Source: Arthrobacter globiformis NBRC 12137 (lineage in GTDB: Bacteria; Actinomycetota; Actinomycetes; Actinomycetales; Micrococcaceae). Taken from it: a DNA stretch of 64,000 nt. Numbering within the stretch: position 1 is the first letter of the stretch; every line of letters begins with the position of its first letter. The DNA is taken from NCBI RefSeq assembly GCF_000238915.1, contig NZ_BAEG01000010.1:1-64000 (forward strand), read 5' to 3'. Position numbers and translations under genes: made by a program. Positions 26,802-36,967 of this stretch are shown in pieces. The notes beneath the pieces are model-generated. The model was not told where the DNA came from. It worked only from the letters and a program-made list of their open reading frames with translations, and made no database searches.

Positions 26802-27743
26802 ATGGGTCTCTCGCCGCTTCCCCGTGACTTGCTCGGAGGATCATTCACTTCATCCCGTGCCGCTGCGTCGGGGGTGTCCCGGCGGCGTCAGCGAAAACCT
26901 GATGTAGCCATTCCTTCACGCGGGATCCGCGTTCCACTGCAGGGGGATGCGACGACTCCGGCGAACCTGCGCGCCTACACTGCGCTGGATGACAAATCGA
27001 CCCTTACCCATCACTCCGGGGCCCGCATCTGGGAGTTTGGCCTTCCCGGCTGGATGCAGGAGGACTGGCGGATCCAGGTTGCGCGTGACCGTAACGGAAG
27101 CCAGCCGCGGCGGCGCAACGTGGTTGGTCACCGGATGACTTTCAAGCCCGGAGAGGTGGTGATGCACGACGGCGTCCGGGTTACCTCACCAGCCAGGACC
27201 TGGCTTGATCTCGCAGGACTTCTCACTGTTGATGAGCTGATCGCAGCAGGAGATTCGGTGGTGGTTGCCCACGGGCCCGACTTCCCGAAACCAAGGACTC
27301 CCCTGGCCACGATCGATGACCTACGCCGCATGATTGCCGCGCACCCGGGCATGCGGGGCATGAAAACGGCGCGGCTTGCACTCCCAGAGATCCGCGTTGG
27401 GGCTGACTCCCCGCAGGAGACCAGAATGCGCCTGGTGCTTGCCCGCACCAAGCTCGGCGAACCAGTTCTAAACCATGTGATCAGCAACAGCTGGGGCCAG
27501 CCCGCGATGTGGCCCGACGCCGCCTACCCGCAATACCGACTCGCGCTGCAATATGACGGCGCGCACCATTCAAGTCCGGACCAGGCCGCGCGTGACAGGA
27601 AGCGTAAGGAAACCACGGACCGCCTCGGTTGGACCGAGCTCAGAATTTTCAAAGATGACCTCGACGGCGATAAACCCTTCGTTCTCGAGAAGGTCAGGGC
27701 AACGCTGCAGGGGCAGCTTCGGCGCCAGGCCTCGGGAACCTGA
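26802..27743 (+). CDS. Nuclease-fold (DUF559/Vsr-like) protein with AbiEi-like N-terminal part
   Basis: 313 residues. The middle reads like the AbiEi/COG5340 type (RNVVGHRMTFKPGEVV, VTSPARTWLDLAGLLTVDEL). The C-terminus has a very-short-patch/DUF559-type endonuclease core: YRLALQYDGAHHSSPDQAARD followed by GWTELRIFKDDL, with candidate metal-binding Asp, His and Glu. The codons are less GC-rich at third positions than neighbours, consistent with transfer. No toxin or methylase partner is adjacent. Palindromic repeats flank both sides. Such orphan genes are common in Arthrobacter-like genomes and have no proven role. Confidence 0.7.
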   Translation: MGLSPLPRDLLGGSFTSSRAAASGVSRRRQRKPDVAIPSRGIRVPLQGDATTPANLRAYTALDDKSTLTHHSGARIWEFGLPGWMQEDWRIQVARDRNGSQPRRRNVVGHRMTFKPGEVVMHDGVRVTSPARTWLDLAGLLTVDELIAAGDSVVVAHGPDFPKPRTPLATIDDLRRMIAAHPGMRGMKTARLALPEIRVGADSPQETRMRLVLARTKLGEPVLNHVISNSWGQPAMWPDAAYPQYRLALQYDGAHHSSPDQAARDRKRKETTDRLGWTELRIFKDDLDGDKPFVLEKVRATLQGQLRRQASGT

Positions 27744-27765
27744 GCGTTGACCGGCTCGCAACCAT

Positions 27766-27828
27766 GCGCGAACGAACACTTGAGCCCCGGATCCATGGCG
27801 GATGCGGGGCTCAAGTGTTCGTTCGCGC
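27766..27828. repeat. Perfect 23-bp inverted repeat, same family as the 26571 array
   Basis: Left arm gcgcgaacgaacacttgagc plus ccc (27766-27788), right arm 27806-27828, with a 17-nt loop. It lies between the convergent nuclease and glpX genes and could end both transcripts. Confidence 0.9.
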
Positions 27829-27855
27829 TAGGAGGGCGCTGGGGAAGCGGAGGGA

Positions 27856-28893
27856 CTAGCTCTTGCGGGCGTAGCCTTCCCACTTGCTGGCCTGGTGCTC
27901 GCCGTCCACGAAGCGGATGGTGCCGGACTTGGAGCGCATGACGATCGACTGCGTCAGGACCTTCTCCTTGTTGTACCGGACGCCGCGGAGGAGGTCGCCG
28001 TCGGTGATGCCGGTGGCGGCGAAGTAGCAGTTGTCGCTGGTGACGAGGTCGTTCGTGGACAGGACCCGCTCGAGGTCGTGGCCGGCGTCGATCGCCTTCT
28101 GCTTCTCGTCGTCGCTCGTGGGCCACAGCCGGCCCTGGATCACGCCGCCCAGGGACTTGATGGCGCAGGCCGCCACGATGCCTTCCGGGGTTCCGCCGAT
28201 GCCCATGAGGGCGTCAACGCCGGTGCCGGAGCGGGCAGCCGCGATGGCACCTGCAACGTCGCCGTCCATGATGAACTTGGTGCGCGCGCCGGCTTCACGG
28301 ATTTCCTCGACCAGAGGGCGGTGGCGGTCACGGTCCAGGATCATGACGTTGAGCTGGTTGACCTTCACGCCCTTGGCCTTCGCGATCAGGTGCAGGTTCT
28401 GCTTGACCGGCAGACGCAGGTCAACCATGTCGGCGGCCTCAGGACCGGTGACCAGCTTCTCCATGTAGAACACGGCGGAGGGGTCGAACATGGAGCCGCG
28501 CTCGGCGACGGCCAGGACAGCCAGGGCGTTGTTGATGCCGAGTGCGGTCAGGCGGGTTCCATCGATGGGGTCGACGGCGACGTCGCACTCGGGGCCGGTG
28601 CCGTCACCGACCTGTTCGCCGTTGAACAGCATCGGGGCTTCGTCTTTTTCGCCTTCACCGATGACCACGACGCCGTTGAAGTGGACGGTCTGCAGGAAGG
28701 AACGCATCGCGTCGACGGCGGCGCCGTCCGCCTTGTTCTTGTCGCCGAAGCCCACCCAGTGGCCGCCGGCGATTGCCGCAGCTTCGGTGACGCGGACAAG
28801 TTCAAGGGCGAGGTTGCGGTCCGGCTCGTCAATTCCGACGGCGAGCGACGGGGAAAGCGTTGAGTACTTCTGGGTGATGGACGCTGGTGACAC
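27856..28893 (-). CDS. glpX: Class II fructose-1,6-bisphosphatase
   Basis: Hydrolyses fructose-1,6-bisphosphate in gluconeogenesis, metal dependent. 345 residues with GDKNKADGAAVDAMR, GEGEKDEAPMLFNGE, AVDPIDGTRL and DGDVAGAIAAA, the acidic metal sites of the GlpX type. GTG at 28893 has GAGG 6 nt upstream. Divergent from DUF4245, as in mycobacteria (Rv1099c/Rv1100, from memory). Confidence 0.96.
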   Translation of the reverse strand: MSPASITQKYSTLSPSLAVGIDEPDRNLALELVRVTEAAAIAGGHWVGFGDKNKADGAAVDAMRSFLQTVHFNGVVVIGEGEKDEAPMLFNGEQVGDGTGPECDVAVDPIDGTRLTALGINNALAVLAVAERGSMFDPSAVFYMEKLVTGPEAADMVDLRLPVKQNLHLIAKAKGVKVNQLNVMILDRDRHRPLVEEIREAGARTKFIMDGDVAGAIAAARSGTGVDALMGIGGTPEGIVAACAIKSLGGVIQGRLWPTSDDEKQKAIDAGHDLERVLSTNDLVTSDNCYFAATGITDGDLLRGVRYNKEKVLTQSIVMRSKSGTIRFVDGEHQASKWEGYARKS

Positions 28894-29090
28894 GTGAACC
28901 TCTTCTTCGAGTGGCGATCATTGAACCCGCCAGGCCTGAGTCGACCATCGCGGTGATTCCTCTGTAACTGATCATAGTCGCCGCCGCGGGCCCCTGGGCG
29001 GCGAATGACCCCGCCTCGTAACGCACGGAGGGCCTCACCGCCGCCGGTTTCGAATGTGAGTTCGGACCCTGCATGGGCGACTATAGAAGG

Positions 29091-29768
29091 GTGAGTGATA
29101 CGCAGGACCAGTCCGCCCCCTCGAGCCGCGCGCAGGCTCCCACCCCATCCCCAGCTACGGCCGGCCACCCCGTCAAGCCGGTAATCCCCGCGGCTGCCGC
29201 AAAACGGGCGAATGCCTCGGTGATCGGAATGATCATCGCCCTGCTGGTAAGCGTCGCTGCGTTCCTGCCCATCGTCCTGATGAATCCGTCCCCGAAGTCG
29301 GACGGCTTCCGGCCCAACATCGACGTCAGCGCCGTCGCCAGCAACGCCAAGGGTGTGGCGGGATTCACACCGGTGGCCCCCGCGGCAGGTGACACATTCC
29401 ACCCGAATTACGCCCGCTGGGCGGCGGCTTCGGGCACCGGCGTCGCGGCCTGGGAGGTCGGGTACGTGACCCCGAAGGAAAAATTCATCGGCCTGACACA
29501 GACCAGCAAGGCCAACCCCACCTGGCTCGTGCAGCAGACCAAGAGCGCCCCGGTCACCGGCACGCGCAACGCCGGCGGCAAGGAATGGGAACTCCATGAC
29601 ACCGGCAAGGGCGAGAAGAGCATGGTGCTTGCCTACCGCGGCACCACCGTGGTCCTGGCGGGAGACGCCAACCTGGAGGAGTTCGCGGTCTTGGCTGCCG
29701 CCGTCGTCAAGTCCCTGGAAAGTAACCCTGCTGTCACCGTTTCCCCGTCGGCGAGCCCCGCACCGTAA
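29091..29768 (+). CDS. DUF4245 family membrane-anchored protein
   Basis: 225 residues from the GTG at 29091: a Pro/Ala-rich cytoplasmic tail, one membrane helix (about 43-65, VIGMIIALLVSVAAFLPIVL), then an outside domain with FRPNIDVSAVASNA and YVTPKEKFIGLTQT. Actinobacterial family of unknown function. A GACTAT -10-like box 6 nt before the GTG hints at a leaderless message; an ATG at 29073 is the alternative start. Confidence 0.82.
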   Translation: MSDTQDQSAPSSRAQAPTPSPATAGHPVKPVIPAAAAKRANASVIGMIIALLVSVAAFLPIVLMNPSPKSDGFRPNIDVSAVASNAKGVAGFTPVAPAAGDTFHPNYARWAAASGTGVAAWEVGYVTPKEKFIGLTQTSKANPTWLVQQTKSAPVTGTRNAGGKEWELHDTGKGEKSMVLAYRGTTVVLAGDANLEEFAVLAAAVVKSLESNPAVTVSPSASPAP

Positions 29769-29771
29769 GGT
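29766..29771 (+). promoter_or_regulatory. -10 box of the carbonic anhydrase gene, overlapping the previous stop codon
   Basis: TAAGGT ends 6 nt before the GTG at 29778; its TAA is also the stop of the DUF4245 gene. Suggests a separate leaderless transcript inside the gene pair. Confidence 0.45.
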
Positions 29772-29777
29772 GGGGCC

Positions 29778-30392
29778 GTGACAACTTACCTGACTCCTGC
29801 CCTGGCCTGGCGCCGTCTGCGCGAAGGCAACGAACGCTTTGTAACCGGTGAATCCTCGCACCCGAACCAGGACGCCTCCCGGCGGTCCTCGCTGGTGGAG
29901 AACCAGCATCCTTTCGCGGTGATCTTCGGTTGCTCGGACTCGCGGCTCGCCGCTGAAATCATTTTCGACGTCGGACTCGGCGACGTCTTCGTCGTCCGGA
30001 CCGCGGGCCAGGTCATTGACGACGCCGTCCTGGGCTCACTCGAGTACAGCATCGGCGTGCTCGGCGTGCCGCTGATCGTGGTCCTCGGCCACGACAGCTG
30101 CGGCGCGGTCAGTGCCACGAAATCCGCCGTAGAAACCGGCCAGATGCCGGTGGGCTTCATCCGCGACCTCGTGGAGCGCATCACGCCGTCGGTCCTCACC
30201 TCCCTGCGGAACGAGCAGACGGAGGTCAACGACATGGTGGTGGAGCATGTCAAGCAGACCTCGCAGCGCCTCGTGGACAGCTCGCGTGTGATTTCGGACG
30301 CAATCGAGTCGGGCCGGGCGGCGGTCATCGGGCTCTCGTACAGCCTCGGCGAGGGCCACGCGGAGCTTGTTTCCGGAATCGGCGACCTCTAG
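29778..30392 (+). CDS. Beta-class carbonic anhydrase
   Basis: Interconverts CO2 and bicarbonate, cytoplasmic zinc enzyme. 204 residues; ligands Cys52 and Asp54 in GCSDSR with Arg56, and His105 and Cys108 in LGHDSCGAV. The ALAWRRLREGNERFV opening and ENQHPFAVIFG are typical of actinobacterial members. It lies 9 bp after the DUF4245 gene. Bicarbonate supply may serve carboxylations such as PurK's; that link is inference. Confidence 0.94.
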   Translation: MTTYLTPALAWRRLREGNERFVTGESSHPNQDASRRSSLVENQHPFAVIFGCSDSRLAAEIIFDVGLGDVFVVRTAGQVIDDAVLGSLEYSIGVLGVPLIVVLGHDSCGAVSATKSAVETGQMPVGFIRDLVERITPSVLTSLRNEQTEVNDMVVEHVKQTSQRLVDSSRVISDAIESGRAAVIGLSYSLGEGHAELVSGIGDL

Positions 30393-30467
30393 AAGCGGGC
30401 TGAAAGCGCCCGGGCAGGCCGTCTGTAGCAAGCCGTTCACGGTTTTCGATGCGGCGCCCGGGCGTCC

Positions 30468-30473
30468 TAAGCT
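30468..30473 (+). promoter_or_regulatory. -10 box of fumC, probably leaderless
   Basis: TAAGCT ends 6 nt before the ATG at 30480; no Shine-Dalgarno. Confidence 0.5.
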
Positions 30474-30479
30474 AGCCCC

Positions 30480-31907
30480 ATGACTTCCACTGAAGAGTTC
30501 CGCATTGAACATGACACGATGGGCGAAGTCCGCGTCCCCGTGAACGCCCTGTACCGCGCGCAGACGCAACGTGCAGTCGAGAACTTCCCGATCTCCGGAA
30601 AAACCCTGGAACGCGCCCACATTGAGGCGCTGGCCCGGGTCAAGAAGGCCGCTGCCCAGGCCAACGCTGAACTGGGTGTGCTCGACGGCGAGCTGGCCAA
30701 GGCGATCGCGGACGCTGCCGACGAGGTAGCGACGGGCAAGTACGACGGCGACTTCCCCATCGACGTTTTCCAGACCGGTTCGGGCACGTCCTCGAACATG
30801 AACACCAACGAGGTCCTCGCCGAGCTGGCGTCCCGCGCCCTGAAGGCTGCCGGCAGCGACAAGGTGGTCCACCCCAACGACCACGTCAACGCCTCGCAGT
30901 CCTCCAACGACGTGTTTCCCACCTCCGTCCACGTTGCAGCCACCTCGGCCCTGATCAACGACCTCATCCCGGCCCTCGGCTACCTCGCCGAATCGCTGGA
31001 GCGCAAGGCCGTTGAGTTCAAGGACGTCGTCAAGTCCGGCCGCACGCACCTGATGGACGCCACCCCGGTCACCCTCGGCCAGGAATTCGGCGGCTACGCC
31101 GCGCAGGTCCGTTACGGCATCGAGCGCATCAACGCCGCACTCCCCCGCGTGGCCGAAGTTCCCCTCGGCGGCACCGCGGTGGGCACCGGCATCAACACCC
31201 CGGCAGGCTTCCCGGAGCGCGTCATCGAACTGCTCGCCACCGACACCGGCCTGCCGCTGACCGAGGCCCGCGACCACTTCGAGGCCCAGGCCAACCGCGA
31301 CGGCCTCATCGAAGCGTCCAGCCAGCTGCGCAACATCGCGATCTCCTTCATGAAGATCAACAATGACCTCCGCTGGATGGGCTCCGGCCCCAACACCGGC
31401 CTCGGCGAAATCGCCATTCCGGACCTGCAGCCGGGCTCCTCGATCATGCCGGGCAAGGTCAACCCCGTCATTTGTGAAGCGTCCATCATGGTCTGCGCCC
31501 AGGTCATCGGCAACGACACCGCCATCGCCTGGTCCGGCACCAACGGCGCCTTCGAACTGAACGTCGGCATCCCGGTCATGGCCGCGAACCTGCTCGAGTC
31601 CGTCCGCCTGCTGGCCAACACCAGCCGTGTCATGGCCGACAAGATGATCGATGGCATCACCGCCAACGTCGAGCGCGCACGCTTCCTCGCCGAGGCCTCG
31701 CCGTCGATCGTTACCCCGCTGAACAAGTACATCGGCTACGAAAACGCCGCCAAGATCGCCAAGACCGCCGTCAAGGAGGGCCTCACCGTCCGTCAGGCCA
31801 CCGAGAAGCTCGGCTTCGTCGGCGACGGCGAAGGCAAGGTTTCCGAGGCCGACCTCGACAAGGCACTGGACGTCACCACCATGACGGCTCCGGCCCACAA
31901 GGCCTAA
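30480..31907 (+). CDS. fumC: Class II fumarate hydratase
   Basis: Reversible hydration of fumarate to malate in the TCA cycle; oxygen-stable homotetramer. 475 residues with [45 protein letters not shown] and the signature [12 protein letters not shown] holding the mobile loop Ser. Downstream is a strong hairpin terminator. Confidence 0.97.
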   Translation: MTSTEEFRIEHDTMGEVRVPVNALYRAQTQRAVENFPISGKTLERAHIEALARVKKAAAQANAELGVLDGELAKAIADAADEVATGKYDGDFPIDVFQTGSGTSSNMNTNEVLAELASRALKAAGSDKVVHPNDHVNASQSSNDVFPTSVHVAATSALINDLIPALGYLAESLERKAVEFKDVVKSGRTHLMDATPVTLGQEFGGYAAQVRYGIERINAALPRVAEVPLGGTAVGTGINTPAGFPERVIELLATDTGLPLTEARDHFEAQANRDGLIEASSQLRNIAISFMKINNDLRWMGSGPNTGLGEIAIPDLQPGSSIMPGKVNPVICEASIMVCAQVIGNDTAIAWSGTNGAFELNVGIPVMAANLLESVRLLANTSRVMADKMIDGITANVERARFLAEASPSIVTPLNKYIGYENAAKIAKTAVKEGLTVRQATEKLGFVGDGEGKVSEADLDKALDVTTMTAPAHKA

Positions 31908-31926
31908 TTTCCAAAAAAGTACGACG

Positions 31927-31964
31927 GCGGCCGCCCACCTTCTGTTGCGAAGGCGGGCGGCCGC
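31927..31964 (+). terminator. Terminator of fumC
   Basis: 16-bp stem (31927-31942 with 31949-31964, one mismatch) and a 6-nt loop, about 20 bp after the fumC stop. It also lies at the 3' side of the ridA remnant. Confidence 0.75.
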
Positions 31965-31989
31965 TGGCGTTAAGCAGTGTGCGACCGCT

Positions 31990-32183
31990 CTAGGGAATGG
32001 ATGCCACGGCGTCGATTTCGACGAGGAAGTCACCCAGGAAAGAGCCGACGGTTGTTCGTGCCGGGTATGGGGCCTGTGGGGTGTCTGGCCCGCGGTGAAG
32101 AGGAAACCGTTGGCGACGATGGCCTGGGAGTAGGGGCCCGCGGGGACGGGTGCGACGTCTGTGCTGACCGGCTGTCGGAGCAT
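31990..32183 (-). pseudogene. ridA: RidA-family deaminase remnant with an internal deletion
   Basis: ATG at 32183 with AGGAAC upstream begins a clear RidA N-terminus: QPVSTDVAPVPAGPYSQAIV then NGFLFTAGQTP. About 15 codons later the sequence becomes, in another frame, the RidA C-terminus PARTTVGSFLGDFLVEIDA followed by VASIP and a stop at 31990. The middle of roughly 65-70 residues, with the trimer core, is gone, leaving 64 codons where an intact gene needs about 130. RidA clears reactive enamines made by PLP enzymes such as threonine deaminase. Divergent from tetR. Confidence 0.8.
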
Positions 32184-32241
32184 TGGCCTGTTCCTTTCTG
32201 TTGGCCGGCAGCGAGGCAGGGCGCAACCCCGGCCACTAGAA

Positions 32242-32279
32242 AGTTGCACTGTTTAGTAGTTAGTGCAAAACTTTACTCC

Positions 32280-32297
<18 letters not shown>
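32242..32297. promoter_or_regulatory. Putative TetR operator with three TTGCACT half-sites, overlapping the tetR promoter
   Basis: TTGCACT at 32244 and AGTGCAA at 32262 form an inverted repeat with an 11-bp spacer; AGTGCAACT at 32289 is the exact inverse of AGTTGCACT at 32242. TTGCAC is also a good -35 with AAAACT 17 bp on as -10. This suits autoregulation of tetR and its exporter. Confidence 0.55.
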
Positions 32298-34663
<2,366 letters not shown>

Positions 34664-34681
34664 CGTTTCGCCGGACCACGG

Positions 34682-34745
34682 AGCGCGAACTGGCAGTTGA
34701 TGCCTCGAACGCGGGATTTGAGGGCATTATCTGCCAGTTCGCGCT
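34682..34745. repeat. Intergenic palindrome with 15-bp perfect outer arms
   Basis: AGCGCGAACTGGCAG (34682-34696) pairs with 34731-34745 and the interior pairs imperfectly. It lies between the convergent MFS and prepilin-peptidase genes. The outer AGCGCGAAC is shared with the 26571/27766 family but the inner sequence differs. Confidence 0.85.
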
Positions 34746-34762
34746 GTGGGTTGGGGTGCCAG

Positions 34763-35314
34763 TCAGGCGGGCAGCAGGACCATCGCCGCGGCTGCTCCGG
34801 CCAGCATGAACGGCCCGAACGGAATGGCCGACTTGAGAGTCCCGCGGCGCAGTGCCAGCAGGCCTATGCTCCAGAGGCCGCCCAGCAGGAACGCGGCGAA
34901 CGTCCCTGCGAAAACATGCGGCCAGCCGAGGTAGCCCAGGTACAACCCGAGGACACCGGCGAGTTTCACGTCCCCGAACCCCATGCCGGGCGGGTAGACC
35001 AGCCGCAGCACGAAGTAGAAGAGCCACAGCACCGCTCCCCCGGCCGCTATCCTCAGCGCCGGCACGCCGAAAAGGCGGGCAGCGCCGTCGGGCAGTCCTG
35101 ACGGGTCAGCCGCCGCGAGCGTCAGCACCGCCCCCAGAAGCAGCACACCGGCAATGCCATAGGAGGGAAAGACAATCCGGTTCGGCAGAAGGTGGTGCCG
35201 GACGTCGATGACCGTGAGCCGCACCGCCATCACCGCGAAGTAGGCGCACGCCGCCAGCAGCAGCCAGAATGCCGGCGGTGCCGCTTCCCAGAGTTCGGCA
35301 AGTCGTTGGATCAC
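34763..35314 (-). CDS. Prepilin peptidase, A24 family, short form
   Basis: Membrane aspartate protease that trims type IV prepilin-like signal peptides. 183 residues, about six helices, with the two catalytic Asp motifs: TVIDVRHHLLPNR (about 34-46) and GMGFGDVKLAG (about 110-120). The N-terminal methylase domain of long forms is absent. No pilin or pilus genes are nearby, so its substrates (Flp/Tad or competence pilins) are elsewhere. Confidence 0.9.
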   Translation of the reverse strand: MIQRLAELWEAAPPAFWLLLAACAYFAVMAVRLTVIDVRHHLLPNRIVFPSYGIAGVLLLGAVLTLAAADPSGLPDGAARLFGVPALRIAAGGAVLWLFYFVLRLVYPPGMGFGDVKLAGVLGLYLGYLGWPHVFAGTFAAFLLGGLWSIGLLALRRGTLKSAIPFGPFMLAGAAAAMVLLPA

Positions 35315-35361
35315 CCTCGGATGCTACTGGATTCGCCCCGCCTGCCGCTGGGGGCCGCGCG

Positions 35362-35367
35362 TAAACT
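35362..35367 (+). promoter_or_regulatory. -10 box, probably leaderless
   Basis: TAAACT ends 6 nt before ATG 35374, supporting that start over the in-frame GTG at 35368. Confidence 0.5.
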
Positions 35368-35373
35368 GTGGAT

Positions 35374-36186
35374 ATGGGGACCTGGGACGCCAAACACCGG
35401 CAGGAACACGGCGGCGGTGCGGCGCCCGCGTCGGCCACTTCCTTTCGCAATCTGTGCCGCTCGTCCCCGTGGAAATGGCAGTCGCTGCGCTTCGAATACG
35501 CCGAATTTCCAGGCAGCGGCGTTCCCGGCGGCGGCATTCCTGACAGTGACATTGTCCGCGCATGGCTGCGCCGTCCCGGCGCCCTCCGCCTGGAGTCCGG
35601 CGACGGCACCTTGCTCGGCAGCACCACCGGCATCAACGACTCCCGCGACGGCCTGTACATCAGCGCCACCCGGAAGTCGTGGCTTCTTCCTGCACATCTG
35701 GTGACGCCGGTCTACGACGACGGCGGGCTGGTGCGGCGCCGTCCGGAAGCCGCGTACGGCGAACCCTCGTTCGGAAACGGCCGGTTCGCTGCTGCACTGG
35801 ATCCGGTGGAACTGGCGGGCAACGCCCCGGTGCCGCTGGAGTTCCCCAACGCGAACGCCGTCGAAGTGCTGGAGCCGGTTCAGGAGGTGGCGCACGAAGG
35901 CCGCCCCGCGCTGGAAACCGTAGTCTCACCGAACCCCGGGTACCGGCCGCTGGATGCGGCAGCACCTCTCTGCGGCCCCGGCCGGACAAGGATCCGCATC
36001 GATGCCGGGACCGGCGTGTGTGTGGTTGCCGAGCCGCTCGACAGCGGGGGTCAGGTTCCAGGGCACCGCATCCGGATCCTGGCCGTGGACGAGTACATGC
36101 TGGATGATCTTTTCGTGGCCGAGCCGATGAACCTCACCGATGTGCGCGAGCATATCCAGTGGCCGCTGCGGCCCAACCCGGCCTAA
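35374..36186 (+). CDS. Conserved hypothetical protein
   Basis: 270 residues, not recognised. No signal peptide or membrane helix. It contains many beta-strand-like stretches (WLRRPGALRLESGDGTLLGS, RDGLYISATRKSWLLPAHLV) and a closing ILAVDEYMLDDLFVAEP segment with two acidic clusters. It is followed 65 bp later by another unknown gene on the same strand. Confidence 0.6.
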   Translation: MGTWDAKHRQEHGGGAAPASATSFRNLCRSSPWKWQSLRFEYAEFPGSGVPGGGIPDSDIVRAWLRRPGALRLESGDGTLLGSTTGINDSRDGLYISATRKSWLLPAHLVTPVYDDGGLVRRRPEAAYGEPSFGNGRFAAALDPVELAGNAPVPLEFPNANAVEVLEPVQEVAHEGRPALETVVSPNPGYRPLDAAAPLCGPGRTRIRIDAGTGVCVVAEPLDSGGQVPGHRIRILAVDEYMLDDLFVAEPMNLTDVREHIQWPLRPNPA

Positions 36187-36251
36187 GGGGCCACCCGGAA
36201 TGCGGGGGTCTGCGCAGGCTTTTCCCAACCTGCCGGCCGCAGACTCGTGGC

Positions 36252-36806
36252 ATGTCAACCACGGCTCCCGGCGTATCGGCACCACCTGACACGGTCACCG
36301 GCAGGACCGGTACGCGGCGCCGCAGAAAGTTGCTGCTGATACCGCTCTCCCTGCTCTGCGCCCTGGGACTCGTGCTGGGATATCTCTTTCTCACCGCCAA
36401 GCCGGAGGCCAGCACTCCGCTGGGGGCCAGTGCAGTGATCCCCGGCGGAACGGCCCGGGTCAACGGCATCATCCCGCTGGAAAAAGACGGCTGGCTTCCG
36501 CCCGAACGCGTCCAGGTGCTGGACGAGGGACCGTCCGCCGGGACGCACCGGGTGCGGATACTGGTGCAGTTCACCGCTCTGGAAGGTGAAGGCGTCGCAG
36601 TGGATGCGTCGCAGTTCACGGTGACGGGGCTGGGTGCCGGCAGCCTCCGTCCGCTGTGGACGTCACCTGGGGTGACACAGCTCCCGCAAGGCGATTCAGT
36701 CGACGCCACCATGGTCTTCGAGCTTCCCAACCAGGCGATTGCCCTGGTCTTGGAGGGGCCCGGCAACACCCGGCTGTCGCTGGGGCTGTCTCACCACACC
36801 AGCTGA
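36252..36806 (+). CDS. Hypothetical protein with one membrane anchor
   Basis: 184 residues from ATG 36252. A basic stretch (RTGTRRRRK) precedes one helix (about 25-45, LLLIPLSLLCALGLVLGYLF), then an outside beta-rich domain (VRILVQFTALEGEGVAV, DASQFTVTGLGAGSLRPLW). It resembles membrane-anchored DUF4352-like modules in style only. Function unknown. Confidence 0.6.
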   Translation: MSTTAPGVSAPPDTVTGRTGTRRRRKLLLIPLSLLCALGLVLGYLFLTAKPEASTPLGASAVIPGGTARVNGIIPLEKDGWLPPERVQVLDEGPSAGTHRVRILVQFTALEGEGVAVDASQFTVTGLGAGSLRPLWTSPGVTQLPQGDSVDATMVFELPNQAIALVLEGPGNTRLSLGLSHHTS

Positions 36807-36910
36807 CAGCGGCGGACTGGCATGCAGCCTCCCTGCGCGTCTCCCGCTCGCCCGGTTACGAACTGAACGGCGTGACCGCGTTCCTCCTAGGGTCACCGCT
36901 GGTTGAACCT

Positions 36911-36963
36911 CGCTGGTTGAGCCTGTCGAAACCAAGACTCGGTTTCGACAGGCTCAACCAGCG
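36911..36963. repeat. Perfect 23-bp inverted repeat (REP-like), likely bidirectional terminator
   Basis: Arms 36911-36933 and 36941-36963 contain GGTTGAGCCTGTCGAAACC and its complement; the loop is 7 nt. This motif is a frequent intergenic repeat in Micrococcales. It sits between the convergent hypothetical and phoH genes. Confidence 0.9.
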
Positions 36964-36967
36964 GTAA

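Noticed and set aside
30036..32249. 737-codon open frame on the minus strand
   Set aside because: It is the antisense shadow of fumC joined to the ridA N-terminus; no protein family features outside the ridA part.
31977..32279. Long N-terminal extension of the TetR protein
   Set aside because: These codons are antisense to the ridA remnant; the GTG at 32280 begins a normal TetR helix-turn-helix protein inside its own promoter region.
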